Below are positions 1 to 4,916 of a stretch of DNA of 6,016 nucleotides, in pieces. The stretch is from CBDUSL01 sp965370265 (GTDB lineage Bacteria > Patescibacteriota > Patescibacteriia > JAXHNJ01): assembly GCA_965370265.1 (NCBI GenBank), contig CBDUSL010000041.1, forward strand, positions 1 to 6,016, given 5' to 3'. The notes under the pieces are model-generated. The model had not been told where the DNA came from. It saw only the letters and a program-made list of their open reading frames with translations, and did not search any database. Each line of letters starts with the position of its first letter. Positions within the stretch are counted from its first letter, which is position 1. A program made the position numbers and the translations under genes.

Positions 1-5
1 TAAAT

Positions 6-743
6 ATGAATCAGACTTGGCTTTATACAATTTTAAGTGTCGTGGGAGTAAGCCTGCTTTCCTTTGTAGGGGTTTTTACCCTTTCTATTAATATTAAAAA
101 GTTAAGAAAGGCCCTTCTTTATTTAATAAGTTTTGCCGCCGGAGCTCTTCTTGGCGGGGCTTTTTTACATCTTTTGCCGGAGTCAATGGAAGTCTGCGGT
201 ACAGCCAGACAAATTGCGGTTTGGATATTAACAGGTATAGTTTTATTTTTTGTCCTTGAAAAAGTTTTAAAATGGCGCCATTGTCATGAACCGACTTGCG
301 ATGAGCATCCCCACTCCTTGGGGGTTATGAATTTAGTGGGGGATGGATTCCACAATTTTATAGATGGCATGATAATTGCGGTCAGTTATATGGTTAGTAT
401 CCCCCTTGGTATTGCCACCACCGTGGCGGTTGTTCTTCACGAAATTCCCCAGGAAATTGGAGATTTTGGCATATTGGTCTATGCCGGTTATTCAAGGCGT
501 AAAGCCTTATTTTATAATTTTCTTTCGGCCTTAACCGCTATTGTTGGGGCGATAATAACTCTTGTGGTCGGAAACAGTATTGAAAATCTTACCAGCTATT
601 TAGTTCCTTTTACTATTGGCGGGTTTATTTATATTGCCACAGCCGATCTGATTCCCGAACTTCATAAAGATGTAAGGTTAAAGAATTCAATTTTACAACT
701 CCTTTCCTTTTTGCTTGGTATCGGCTTAATGGCCTTATTATAA
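6..743 (+). CDS. ZIP-family divalent metal transporter
   Basis: This 245-residue protein is a ZIP (ZupT/GufA-like) transporter, expected to carry Zn2+ or another divalent metal across the cytoplasmic membrane. It is almost entirely hydrophobic, with about eight candidate membrane segments. The two family signatures are in the expected order: HNFIDG at residues 116-121 and HEIPQE at 145-150, whose His, Asn, Asp and Glu residues form the binuclear metal site in known ZIPs. A His/Cys/Asp-rich loop (residues 91-103, RHCHEPTCDEHPH) lies before the first signature, as is usual for the metal-sensing or metal-delivery loop. Length is normal for a bacterial ZIP. The ATG is the first in the frame; a ribosome-binding site cannot be judged because only five bases precede it. 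Substrate specificity cannot be read from the sequence. The family assignment is very secure. Confidence 0.95.
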   Translation: MNQTWLYTILSVVGVSLLSFVGVFTLSINIKKLRKALLYLISFAAGALLGGAFLHLLPESMEVCGTARQIAVWILTGIVLFFVLEKVLKWRHCHEPTCDEHPHSLGVMNLVGDGFHNFIDGMIIAVSYMVSIPLGIATTVAVVLHEIPQEIGDFGILVYAGYSRRKALFYNFLSALTAIVGAIITLVVGNSIENLTSYLVPFTIGGFIYIATADLIPELHKDVRLKNSILQLLSFLLGIGLMALL

Positions 744-768
744 TTGTTAGAGCTTGACTAAGAGTTGA

Positions 769-792
769 CCCCGCCCTTCGCGAAGAGCGGGG
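769..792 (+). other. GC-rich hairpin after the ZIP gene
   Basis: CCCCGC (769-774) pairs with GCGGGG (787-792). A C/A mismatch separates this from an inner CTT/AAG stem with a CGCG loop. The hairpin is 25 bases past the ZIP stop, but no T-run follows immediately (TTGACATAATTTT), so it is only a possible terminator. TTGAC occurs on both sides (765-769 and 793-797), and the right-hand copy is the -35 box of the next promoter. Confidence 0.5.
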
Positions 793-821
793 TTGACATA
801 ATTTTAAAAACGTACTAATAT
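793..821 (+). promoter_or_regulatory. Sigma70-type promoter for the four-Cys small protein
   Basis: TTGACA (793-798) and TAATAT (816-821) are separated by exactly 17 bases. Transcription should start near 828, leaving a leader of about 54 bases before the TTG start at 882. The -35 box is a perfect consensus; the -10 matches four of six positions. Confidence 0.75.
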
Positions 822-870
822 TTCAGGACGTTCTTTTATATTATAAATTTTTTGTGATTTTGGATTTTAA

Positions 871-876
871 AAGGAG
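871..876 (+). promoter_or_regulatory. Ribosome-binding site that selects the TTG start
   Basis: AAGGAG lies five bases before TTG at 882. The only in-frame ATG (903) is 26 bases away from this site, so the Shine-Dalgarno sequence favours initiation at TTG. Confidence 0.75.
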
Positions 877-881
877 AAATT

Positions 882-1040
882 TTGGAAAAGAAATCGCCTC
901 GTATGGTGAGTAAAGATGGTAAGTGCACCAAATGCAGTGCTGTTTCAGAAAGCGGCGGCTGTAAATATGCCAATGCAGGGATGGAACTTCCCTGCGGTAA
1001 AGAAAATCCTGATCAGGAGATTTATTCCAAATCTGCCTAA
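882..1040 (+). CDS. Small four-cysteine protein, possibly zinc-binding (hypothetical)
   Basis: A 52-residue protein that I do not recognise. Four cysteines are spaced C15-x2-C18-x8-C27-x10-C38 (KCTKC, GGCKYA, ELPCG), which suggests a compact zinc-ribbon or knuckle fold; metal binding is inferred, not shown. It has no signal peptide or membrane segment, is rich in Lys, Ser and Gly, and is probably cytoplasmic. Support for a real gene comes from context: a consensus promoter at 793-821, an AAGGAG ribosome-binding site at ideal distance, and a strong terminator 15 bases after the stop. Initiation is at TTG; a shorter 45-residue form from ATG 903 is possible but lacks a ribosome-binding site. A longer open frame overlaps it (916-1188) but runs through the terminator and has no start signal. 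Confidence 0.72.
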   Translation: MEKKSPRMVSKDGKCTKCSAVSESGGCKYANAGMELPCGKENPDQEIYSKSA

Positions 1041-1055
1041 AAACGACGAACATTC

Positions 1056-1080
1056 GAGGCGAAGCAATTCGCCTCTTTTT
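1056..1080 (+). terminator. Rho-independent terminator of the four-Cys gene
   Basis: A perfect 8-bp stem GAGGCGAA/TTCGCCTC (1056-1063 with 1068-1075) is closed by a GCAA tetraloop and followed directly by TTTTT (1076-1080). Confidence 0.9.
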
Positions 1081-1088
1081 AATACTTG

Positions 1089-1103
1089 TCGCGCTAAGCG
1101 CGA
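1089..1103 (+). other. GC-rich palindrome upstream of the basic protein gene
   Basis: TCGCGC-TAA-GCGCGA is a perfect 6-bp inverted repeat ending 10 bases before the TTGACA at 1114. It lacks a T-tract, so it is more likely a regulatory or structural site than a terminator; no function can be assigned. Confidence 0.4.
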
Positions 1104-1113
1104 TCAGCTCGAC

Positions 1114-1131
1114 TTGACAAATTGGCAATTT
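1114..1131 (+). promoter_or_regulatory. Candidate -35 box overlapping an operator-like palindrome
   Basis: TTGACA (1114-1119) is a perfect -35 hexamer. Its last base begins the 13-bp palindrome AAATTG-G-CAATTT (1119-1131), which would fill the promoter spacer, a classic repressor position. The -10 is unclear: TAAGGT at 17 bases (1137-1142) is poor, and TAGTAT (1142-1147) is better but 22 bases away. The promoter is therefore either weak or activator-dependent, or lies elsewhere. Confidence 0.45.
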
Positions 1132-1193
1132 AGGAGTAAGGTAGTATGTTCGCTTTTTGAAAACCTAAAAACCGATGAGAGAGGGTGATTTTC

Positions 1194-1931
1194 ATGCCAA
1201 GAAGAGGAAGGCAGCCCTGGAAAAGAGTAAGAGGAAGATGGATTTCCCCCTATCTTTCTTTGGCAAAAAGATTCTGTCCGGAAATTATTTCCAAACCTGG
1301 CGACCTATGGCCATTTAAAGAAGTTCTTTTTCGAGTCGCTATTCTGAAGGACAGAAAGTATGTGGAGAGAATTAGGATCACTTATCACTACATTTGGGAC
1401 GCACCAAGCAAAGAGGAGATAAAAAAGAGACATCCTGAGTGGTCTCATCTTTTAGTTGAAGCTCGTCATCGAGATTTCCAAAATCACATCAGATTTTATG
1501 GGCCAGGTGATGTTGAACTGGTCGTAGTTGATCTCTTAAGGGTGCCGAGTCCAGGATCGGTCGACTTAAAGGGCTTGCATCCGGCCGACTTTCGGCCGGT
1601 TGTTATCAACTATCGTAATGGCGCTCATAGATCGGGTGTCTTCAAACAATTTAGACGCTTTGAATGGGATAAGCTTGGTAAGCGCCGGATTACTGTGGCT
1701 ATAAGTGAAAGAGAATGGAAGAGAATGGGTCAAAAACTTACCCTGGTAATTGATAGTTACCATCATTCATTCTCTTCGCCGGAAGAACTCAATGATCCAA
1801 AGGTTTTGGCAAAAATTTTCTACTGGCCGAATCCGATTAAGCCAAGACTTAGACACTTTTCAGACCGTCTCTGGGAATATTATAGGGTCGTTCCGAAAAA
1901 CCGTGGCTATGAGCCTTGGGAGGCAGAGTAG
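1194..1931 (+). CDS. Conserved-looking basic protein of unknown function
   Basis: A 245-residue protein that I cannot assign to a family. ATG 1194 is preferred over the in-frame GTG at 1185 because GAGAGGGTGA (1179-1188) makes a good Shine-Dalgarno match five bases before it and overlaps the GTG. The first 15 residues are strongly basic (MPRRGRQPWKRVRGR), and the whole protein is rich in Arg, Lys, Trp, Tyr and His. There is no signal peptide or membrane segment. Alternating hydrophobic stretches (DVELVVVDLLRV near residues 106-117, FRPVVINYRNG near 133-143, KLTLVIDSYHH near 182-192) look like beta-strands in a folded domain. A basic, aromatic-rich soluble protein could bind nucleic acid, but no catalytic motif is visible. 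It is flanked by its own candidate promoter and terminator, so it is probably transcribed alone. Confidence 0.8.
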   Translation: MPRRGRQPWKRVRGRWISPYLSLAKRFCPEIISKPGDLWPFKEVLFRVAILKDRKYVERIRITYHYIWDAPSKEEIKKRHPEWSHLLVEARHRDFQNHIRFYGPGDVELVVVDLLRVPSPGSVDLKGLHPADFRPVVINYRNGAHRSGVFKQFRRFEWDKLGKRRITVAISEREWKRMGQKLTLVIDSYHHSFSSPEELNDPKVLAKIFYWPNPIKPRLRHFSDRLWEYYRVVPKNRGYEPWEAE

Positions 1932-1946
1932 AACTTTTTAACGCTA

Positions 1947-1976
1947 AGGGCGGAAGATTTTCTTTCGCCCTTTTTT
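1947..1976 (+). terminator. Rho-independent terminator of the basic protein gene
   Basis: AGGGCGGAAG (1947-1956) pairs with CTTTCGCCCT (1962-1971) through ten pairs, one of them G-U, around a five-base loop. The T-run continues to 1976. Confidence 0.9.
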
Positions 1977-1993
1977 ATTTTTATAAATTTTGT

Positions 1994-1999
1994 TATAAT
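1994..1999 (+). promoter_or_regulatory. -10 box for the ferredoxin gene
   Basis: A perfect TATAAT 31 bases before the ferredoxin ATG. Only T-rich sequence, the tail of the preceding terminator, occupies the -35 position, so the call rests on the -10 alone. The ribosome-binding site is also weak (TTAGGTA near 2018-2024). Confidence 0.5.
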
Positions 2000-2030
2000 A
2001 TTTTTATGAATAATTAATTAGGTAAAATAC

Positions 2031-2219
2031 ATGCCATCAAAACCAAAAGTAGATCTAGAAAAATGTACTGGTTGCGGAACTTGCGTTGCTCTATGCCCCG
2101 ATGTTTTTGAAATTAATGAAGACGGGAAGTCAAAGGTAAAAAATGCTGACGCTTGCGAGAACTGTGATTGTCAGGCAGCGGTTGATTCTTGCCCTGAAGA
2201 AGCCATAACACTGGAATAA
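2031..2219 (+). CDS. Ferredoxin, single [4Fe-4S] cluster
   Basis: A 62-residue soluble low-potential electron carrier. The motif C12-x2-C15-x2-C18-x3-C22-P and the distal C54-P match one-cluster ferredoxins of the Thermotoga type, where the first three Cys plus the distal one hold the cluster and the fourth Cys of the motif forms a disulfide with a mid-sequence Cys. Here C22 could pair with C42, C45 or C47, in the cluster CENCDC. The second half has lost the regular CxxCxxCxxxCP pattern of two-cluster ferredoxins, so one cluster is predicted. Many acidic residues in the C-terminal half are typical. It is a single-gene unit between two terminators, and no redox partner lies next to it, so its partner enzyme cannot be inferred here. 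Confidence 0.95.
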   Translation: MPSKPKVDLEKCTGCGTCVALCPDVFEINEDGKSKVKNADACENCDCQAAVDSCPEEAITLE

Positions 2220-2226
2220 ACAAATG

Positions 2227-2257
2227 AAAATCAGCCGATAAAACGGCTGATTTTTTT
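2227..2257 (+). terminator. Rho-independent terminator of the ferredoxin gene
   Basis: AAAATCAGCCG (2227-2237) pairs perfectly with CGGCTGATTTT (2244-2254) around the loop ATAAAA, and the T-run extends to 2257. The A-tract on the left could let it work from the minus strand as well. Confidence 0.92.
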
Positions 2258-2298
2258 ACTCTTTTAGCGATAAAGCTTATAATAGTTAAAGGGGGGAT

Positions 2299-2326
2299 TT
2301 GTCGCGCTTTATTCATAAACTATAAT
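2299..2326 (+). promoter_or_regulatory. Possible upstream promoter for the CAP-domain gene
   Basis: TTGTCG (2299-2304), 16 bases, then a perfect TATAAT (2321-2326). Two further TATAAT hexamers (2278-2283 and 2351-2356) occur in the same AT-rich gap without good -35 partners. Confidence 0.4.
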
Positions 2327-2357
2327 GGATAGGCAATTAAGACTTACAACTATAATC

Positions 2358-2386
2358 TTGACAAATCTAGGAATTTATGATAGTAT
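2358..2386 (+). promoter_or_regulatory. Main candidate promoter for the CAP-domain gene
   Basis: TTGACA (2358-2363), exactly 17 bases, then TAGTAT (2381-2386). Transcription would start around 2393, only about 14 bases before the ATG at 2407. That matches the absence of a recognisable Shine-Dalgarno sequence there. Confidence 0.7.
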
Positions 2387-2406
2387 GCGGTGTTAAGATT
2401 AAATAA

Positions 2407-3585
2407 ATGAAAAGCTGCAAAAAACAACTTAATAAGTATTTGATTCCGCACCAGGGAAATGATTTTTCGCCTCTTATATTAAGGCATAAATCATTAAAGG
2501 TAATTGCGGTCTTTGTTGTTGCTTTAAAAATCGGAATTTCTTTCTTATTGATTTTTGCTCCCGCTCCGGTTACCCCGATAGATATTACCAATCAAAATAT
2601 TATTAATCTTACCAACCAACAGCGTCTTAACGCCGGATTGCCTCAATTTGAATTGGATAACCAACTTAATCAAGCTGCTTATGCCAAAGCTCAGAATATG
2701 CTTTCCGAACAATATTTTGCCCACTACAGTCCTTCTAATATTTCACCCTGGTATTGGTTTAACCAGGCTGGTTATGAATATGCCTATGCCGGAGAAAATT
2801 TAGCCATGGATTTTGTCCAGGCAGAAGATGTTTTAGGCGGCTGGATGGCCAGTGATACTCACAGAAGAAACATTCTTAATTCTAATTATGCTGACATAGG
2901 AATTGGTATTGTTGAGGGAGACTACAAAGGAGCGAAAACAATAATAATTGTCCAGATGCTTGGTGCCCCCGCTCCGCCCACTACTTTAGCGGTTTCTTCT
3001 ACGATTGAAGAAGTAGTTGAAAAAAATCCTTCTGAAGAAACAGTGACTGAAGAAATAGTAGAGCAGGAAAATCTCCCTGAAGTTCAAAGCGAGGAAACAG
3101 TTATTATTCCCTCAATAGTTGAACCCAATACTTATGATATAGTGGTGAGGGTAGAAGAAAAAGAAGATACAGAAGTTCCGGCTGAAGAAAATAAAGAGAC
3201 TAAAGTGGCGGTTTTAATCGGCGATAGCTCAAGCGAGCTTAATAAAAGTGGGGATGAATATATTGGTTCTATTAAAGATGAAAGAGAAATTCCTACTCAA
3301 AATATTAATGTGGTTATGGAGGATGAAGAAAAAAATGTAGTCACCACTCCTATTGCTAATACAGAATTTTTTAAAACTTCCATTATTAGTCCCCAGACAT
3401 TTTTTAGCTCTGAAAGATTGATTCAGATTATCCTCTATTCTAAGAATTTTTTCCTGGCTCTCTTTATTTTCTTAAGCCTTGTTCTCGTGCTTAATGTCTT
3501 GATTAAAGTGAGAGTCCAGCATAAACCCAATATTATTTATTCTTTATTGGTAATCTATCTTATCGGGGTGATTATTATTGTTTAA
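2407..3585 (+). CDS. Membrane-anchored CAP/SCP-domain protein (YkwD-like)
   Basis: A 392-residue envelope protein. After a basic 30-residue cytoplasmic end, a hydrophobic segment (about 31-50) anchors or exports the chain. A CAP (SCP/PR-1) domain follows at about residues 62-186, with the family's cavity residues: H106 in FAHYSP, E130 in AGENLA and H152 in THRRNIL, plus the closing IGIGIVEG. Bacterial CAP domains are extracytoplasmic; their biochemical activity is generally unsettled. Residues about 199-320 are a low-complexity Glu/Val/Thr-rich linker, probably disordered. Two more membrane segments close the protein (about 346-366 and 376-391), so both ends are membrane-bound and the CAP domain should lie outside. 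No Shine-Dalgarno site precedes the ATG; a very short leader is likely. The next gene, a DsbA-like protein, also acts outside the membrane but has its own promoter. Confidence 0.9.
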   Translation: MKSCKKQLNKYLIPHQGNDFSPLILRHKSLKVIAVFVVALKIGISFLLIFAPAPVTPIDITNQNIINLTNQQRLNAGLPQFELDNQLNQAAYAKAQNMLSEQYFAHYSPSNISPWYWFNQAGYEYAYAGENLAMDFVQAEDVLGGWMASDTHRRNILNSNYADIGIGIVEGDYKGAKTIIIVQMLGAPAPPTTLAVSSTIEEVVEKNPSEETVTEEIVEQENLPEVQSEETVIIPSIVEPNTYDIVVRVEEKEDTEVPAEENKETKVAVLIGDSSSELNKSGDEYIGSIKDEREIPTQNINVVMEDEEKNVVTTPIANTEFFKTSIISPQTFFSSERLIQIILYSKNFFLALFIFLSLVLVLNVLIKVRVQHKPNIIYSLLVIYLIGVIIIV

Positions 3586-3588
3586 TTA

Positions 3589-3617
3589 TTGACACTATTT
3601 CATTCTTTTGATAACAT
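3589..3617 (+). promoter_or_regulatory. Promoter for the DsbA-like gene
   Basis: TTGACA (3589-3594), exactly 17 bases, then TAACAT (3612-3617). It begins four bases after the CAP-gene stop. An AAGGA ribosome-binding site (3644-3648) lies six bases before ATG 3655. Confidence 0.7.
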
Positions 3618-3654
3618 ATAACTCTTAACTAAAATTAATTAATAAGGAAAAAAT

Positions 3655-4416
3655 ATGCCAAAAAACGAAAACGACAAGAAAGGCATTCTCAACGCTCCTC
3701 CCAAAACTACTTTTGTGATCGGTCTTTTGACCGGAGTGGTGGCTTGTTCTATTCTCGGTGTAATTCTTTCTTTAACCGTAGTTAAATCTATGGTTTCTGA
3801 AAGTGATAATACTGATAAAGTAGCTGGGGTTGAGGACCAAGCTGATGCAGCTGCTCCGGCAGAGGAATCTGCCTTAAGTGCCGCAAATATTTCTAAGTAT
3901 GCCGGTGAAATCAATCTTAATACAGATGATTTTAATGATTGTATGGCTAATTCTGAAAAAGCGACGAAAGTAGCTTCTGACCAGCAAGAAGGAGTTGACT
4001 TGGGAGTGAATGGCACACCAGCCACATTTATTAACGGATATTTAATAAGTGGAGCTTTACCTTCAACTGAATTTGATACTATCATTGATGAAATTTTAGC
4101 GGGTAAAAGACCCACCTCACAATATGTTAGTGAAGCTGATCCAATTGATTATAAAATCACTGAAGAAGATAGTGTAAAAGGCAATGGCAGTAAACTTACC
4201 TTCATTGAATTTTCCGATTTTGAATGCCCGTATTGTACCCGGCACGCGGCTACTATGGAACAGCTTTATGAAAAATACGGGGACCAGGGAAAATTTATTT
4301 TCAAACACTTCCCCCTCTCTTTTCATGAAAACGCTCAATTAGCGGCTGAAGCTTCTGAATGTGCGGCTGATCAAGGAAAATTCTGGGAAATGCATAACAA
4401 GATGTTTGGACTCTAA
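3655..4416 (+). CDS. Membrane-anchored DsbA-like thiol oxidoreductase with circularly permuted thioredoxin domain
   Basis: A 253-residue protein with a cytoplasmic basic start, a membrane segment (about 18-44) and an Ala/Glu/Asp-rich linker, then a DsbA/BdbD-type (Thioredoxin_4-like) domain facing outside. Family members make or shuffle disulfides in exported proteins. The catalytic CPYC is at 191-194 in FIEFSDFECPYC, and the cis-Pro loop is at 118-126 (VNGTPATFI, Pro122). In the family, CPYC comes first and the cis-Pro half last. Here the cis-Pro half occupies about 72-150 (ISKYAGE, FNDCMANS, GVNGTPATF, GALPSTEF), and the CPYC half follows at about 172-253, ending at WEMHNKMFGL exactly where the other half would normally continue. 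Each half is present once, so a complete domain could form. The stop is followed at once by a terminator, so no second half is lost downstream. The domain identity is secure; the permutation is what the order shows, and activity is inferred. Confidence 0.93.
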   Translation: MPKNENDKKGILNAPPKTTFVIGLLTGVVACSILGVILSLTVVKSMVSESDNTDKVAGVEDQADAAAPAEESALSAANISKYAGEINLNTDDFNDCMANSEKATKVASDQQEGVDLGVNGTPATFINGYLISGALPSTEFDTIIDEILAGKRPTSQYVSEADPIDYKITEEDSVKGNGSKLTFIEFSDFECPYCTRHAATMEQLYEKYGDQGKFIFKHFPLSFHENAQLAAEASECAADQGKFWEMHNKMFGL

Positions 4417-4437
4417 AATAACATAGCTTAAATAACA

Positions 4438-4467
4438 AAAAAACAGGCCATAAAGGGTCTGTTTTTT
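4438..4467. terminator. Bidirectional terminator between the DsbA gene and the tRNA genes
   Basis: CAGGCC/GGTCTG form the core stem (4444-4449 with 4456-4461) around an ATAAAG loop, with one G-U pair. A-tract on the left and T-tract on the right extend it. Read from either strand the hairpin ends in six or more T, so it can stop the DsbA transcript and the minus-strand tRNA transcript, which converge here. Confidence 0.85.
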
Positions 4468-4481
4468 GTTAAAAGGATTTG

Positions 4482-4522
4482 GTTTACAAGCCCCTCTTTC
4501 GCTGAAGCTACAGAGGGTAAAC
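4482..4522. other. Intergenic hairpin
   Basis: GTTTAC (4482-4487) pairs with GTAAAC (4517-4522), and CCTCT (4493-4497) with AGAGG (4512-4516), around an inner GCT-GA-AGC. The left arm carries a five-base bulge. It lies downstream of the tRNAs on the minus strand and has no T-tract. Confidence 0.45.
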
Positions 4523-4558
4523 TCCGCTTTGAAATGGTAATTATTTATAAATAGCTTG

Positions 4559-4587
4559 TCCGCCGAAGTCTAAAAGACGAAGGCGGA
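4559..4587. other. Intergenic hairpin just beyond the tRNA-Met 3' end
   Basis: TCCGCC (4559-4564) pairs with GGCGGA (4582-4587). An inner GTC/GAC stem is separated from it by a symmetric GAA/GAA internal loop and closed by TAAAA. It sits 15 bases past the tRNA-Met CCA on the minus strand. It could affect 3' processing or belong to a dispersed hairpin family; neither can be tested within this window. Confidence 0.45.
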
Positions 4588-4601
4588 AAGGGGCGAAGGC
4601 T

Positions 4602-4678
4602 TGGTACCAGGGGTGGGATTTGAACCCACGACCCCGGGCTTATGAGTCCCGTGCTCTAACCAACTGAGCTACCCTGGC
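4602..4678 (-). tRNA. tRNA-Met (CAU), elongator type (tRNA-Ile2 not excluded)
   Basis: The minus strand from 4678 folds as a complete 77-base cloverleaf: acceptor GCCAGGG/CCCTGGT with a G1-U72 wobble, D stem GCTC/GAGC, anticodon loop CTCATAA, T stem GTGGG/CCCAC with loop TTCAAAT, discriminator A and encoded CCA. The CAU anticodon allows elongator Met or the lysidine-modified Ile2. The close match to bacterial elongator tRNA-Met in the D arm and loop favours Met. The base pair next to the anticodon loop is an A31/G39 mismatch. It lies 40 bases after the initiator tRNA and is probably co-transcribed with it. Confidence 0.9.
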
Positions 4679-4718
4679 AGGCTTGTGAGTTTTATATTAT
4701 TATTGGACTAAATTTGAT

Positions 4719-4793
4719 TGGTTGCGGGGGAGGGATTCGAACCCTCGACCTCCGGATTATGAGCCCGGCGAGCTGCCACTGCTCCACCCCGCG
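4719..4793 (-). tRNA. Initiator tRNA-fMet (CAU)
   Basis: The minus strand from 4793 gives CGCGGGGTGGAGCAG as 5' end, a CTCATAA anticodon loop, T loop TTCGAAT, and 3' CCCCGCA plus ACCA. C1 opposite A72 is unpaired, the hallmark that marks bacterial initiator tRNA for formylation. The anticodon stem is CCGGG/TCCGG, so the characteristic three G-C pairs become G-C, G-C, G-U. CCA is encoded. Its first 14 bases are shared with the adjoining repeats, and its upstream DNA is duplicated. Confidence 0.96.
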
Positions 4794-4794
4794 T
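4780..4794. repeat. 15-bp direct repeat, tRNA-side end (att-like)
   Basis: TGCTCCACCCCGCGT spans the first bases of the initiator tRNA. It recurs exactly at 4866-4880 and at 5556-5570, so copies bound the repeat and nuclease array. Such a duplication of a tRNA end is what integration into a tRNA gene leaves behind. Confidence 0.7.
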
Positions 4795-4809
4795 CGTTGC
4801 AAAAAGATA

Positions 4810-4815
4810 ATTATA
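4810..4815 (-). promoter_or_regulatory. -10 box of the proximal initiator-tRNA promoter
   Basis: On the minus strand this reads TATAAT, placing a start near 4803, about ten bases before the tRNA. TTGAAA (4834-4829) is only 13 bases upstream, too close for a standard -35, so the -35 is uncertain. Because the box lies in the 86-bp tandem repeat, an identical copy exists at 4896-4901. Confidence 0.5.
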
Positions 4816-4834
4816 TTTTAAAGCTTGTTTTCAA

Positions 4835-4874
4835 TACTGCCACCCCCGAAGGGGACCCTTTGGGTTGCTCCACC
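4835..4874. repeat. 40-bp tRNA-derived core, copy a
   Basis: On the plus strand the core is TACTGCCAC, then the two 11-bp palindromes CCCCGAAGGGG and ACCCTTTGGGT, then TGCTCCACC. The tRNA gene itself reads CTGCCACTGCTCCACC at 4774-4789, so the core equals tRNA D-arm sequence with a 22-bp double palindrome inserted between positions 14 and 15 of the tRNA. Right flank: CCGCGTCGTTGC, as at the tRNA. Confidence 0.9.
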
Positions 4875-4916
4875 CCGCGTCGTTGCAAAAAGATAATTAT
4901 ATTTTAAAGCTTGTTT

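Noticed and set aside
916..1188. Plus-strand frame of 90 codons overlapping the four-Cys protein
   Set aside because: It has no ribosome-binding site, runs through the terminator at 1056-1080 and the promoter of the next gene, and has no protein-like pattern.
1185..1193. GTG start for the basic protein, adding MIF
   Set aside because: The GTG lies inside the Shine-Dalgarno sequence that serves ATG 1194.
3639..4115. 158-codon minus-strand frame opposite the DsbA gene
   Set aside because: It is a shadow of the DsbA coding strand, which has clear motifs, a promoter and a ribosome-binding site.
4722..4907. Plus-strand frame of 61 codons (MRGRDSNPRPPDYEPG...)
   Set aside because: It is the antisense reading of the initiator tRNA and its repeat, a familiar false protein; the tRNA fold explains the sequence.
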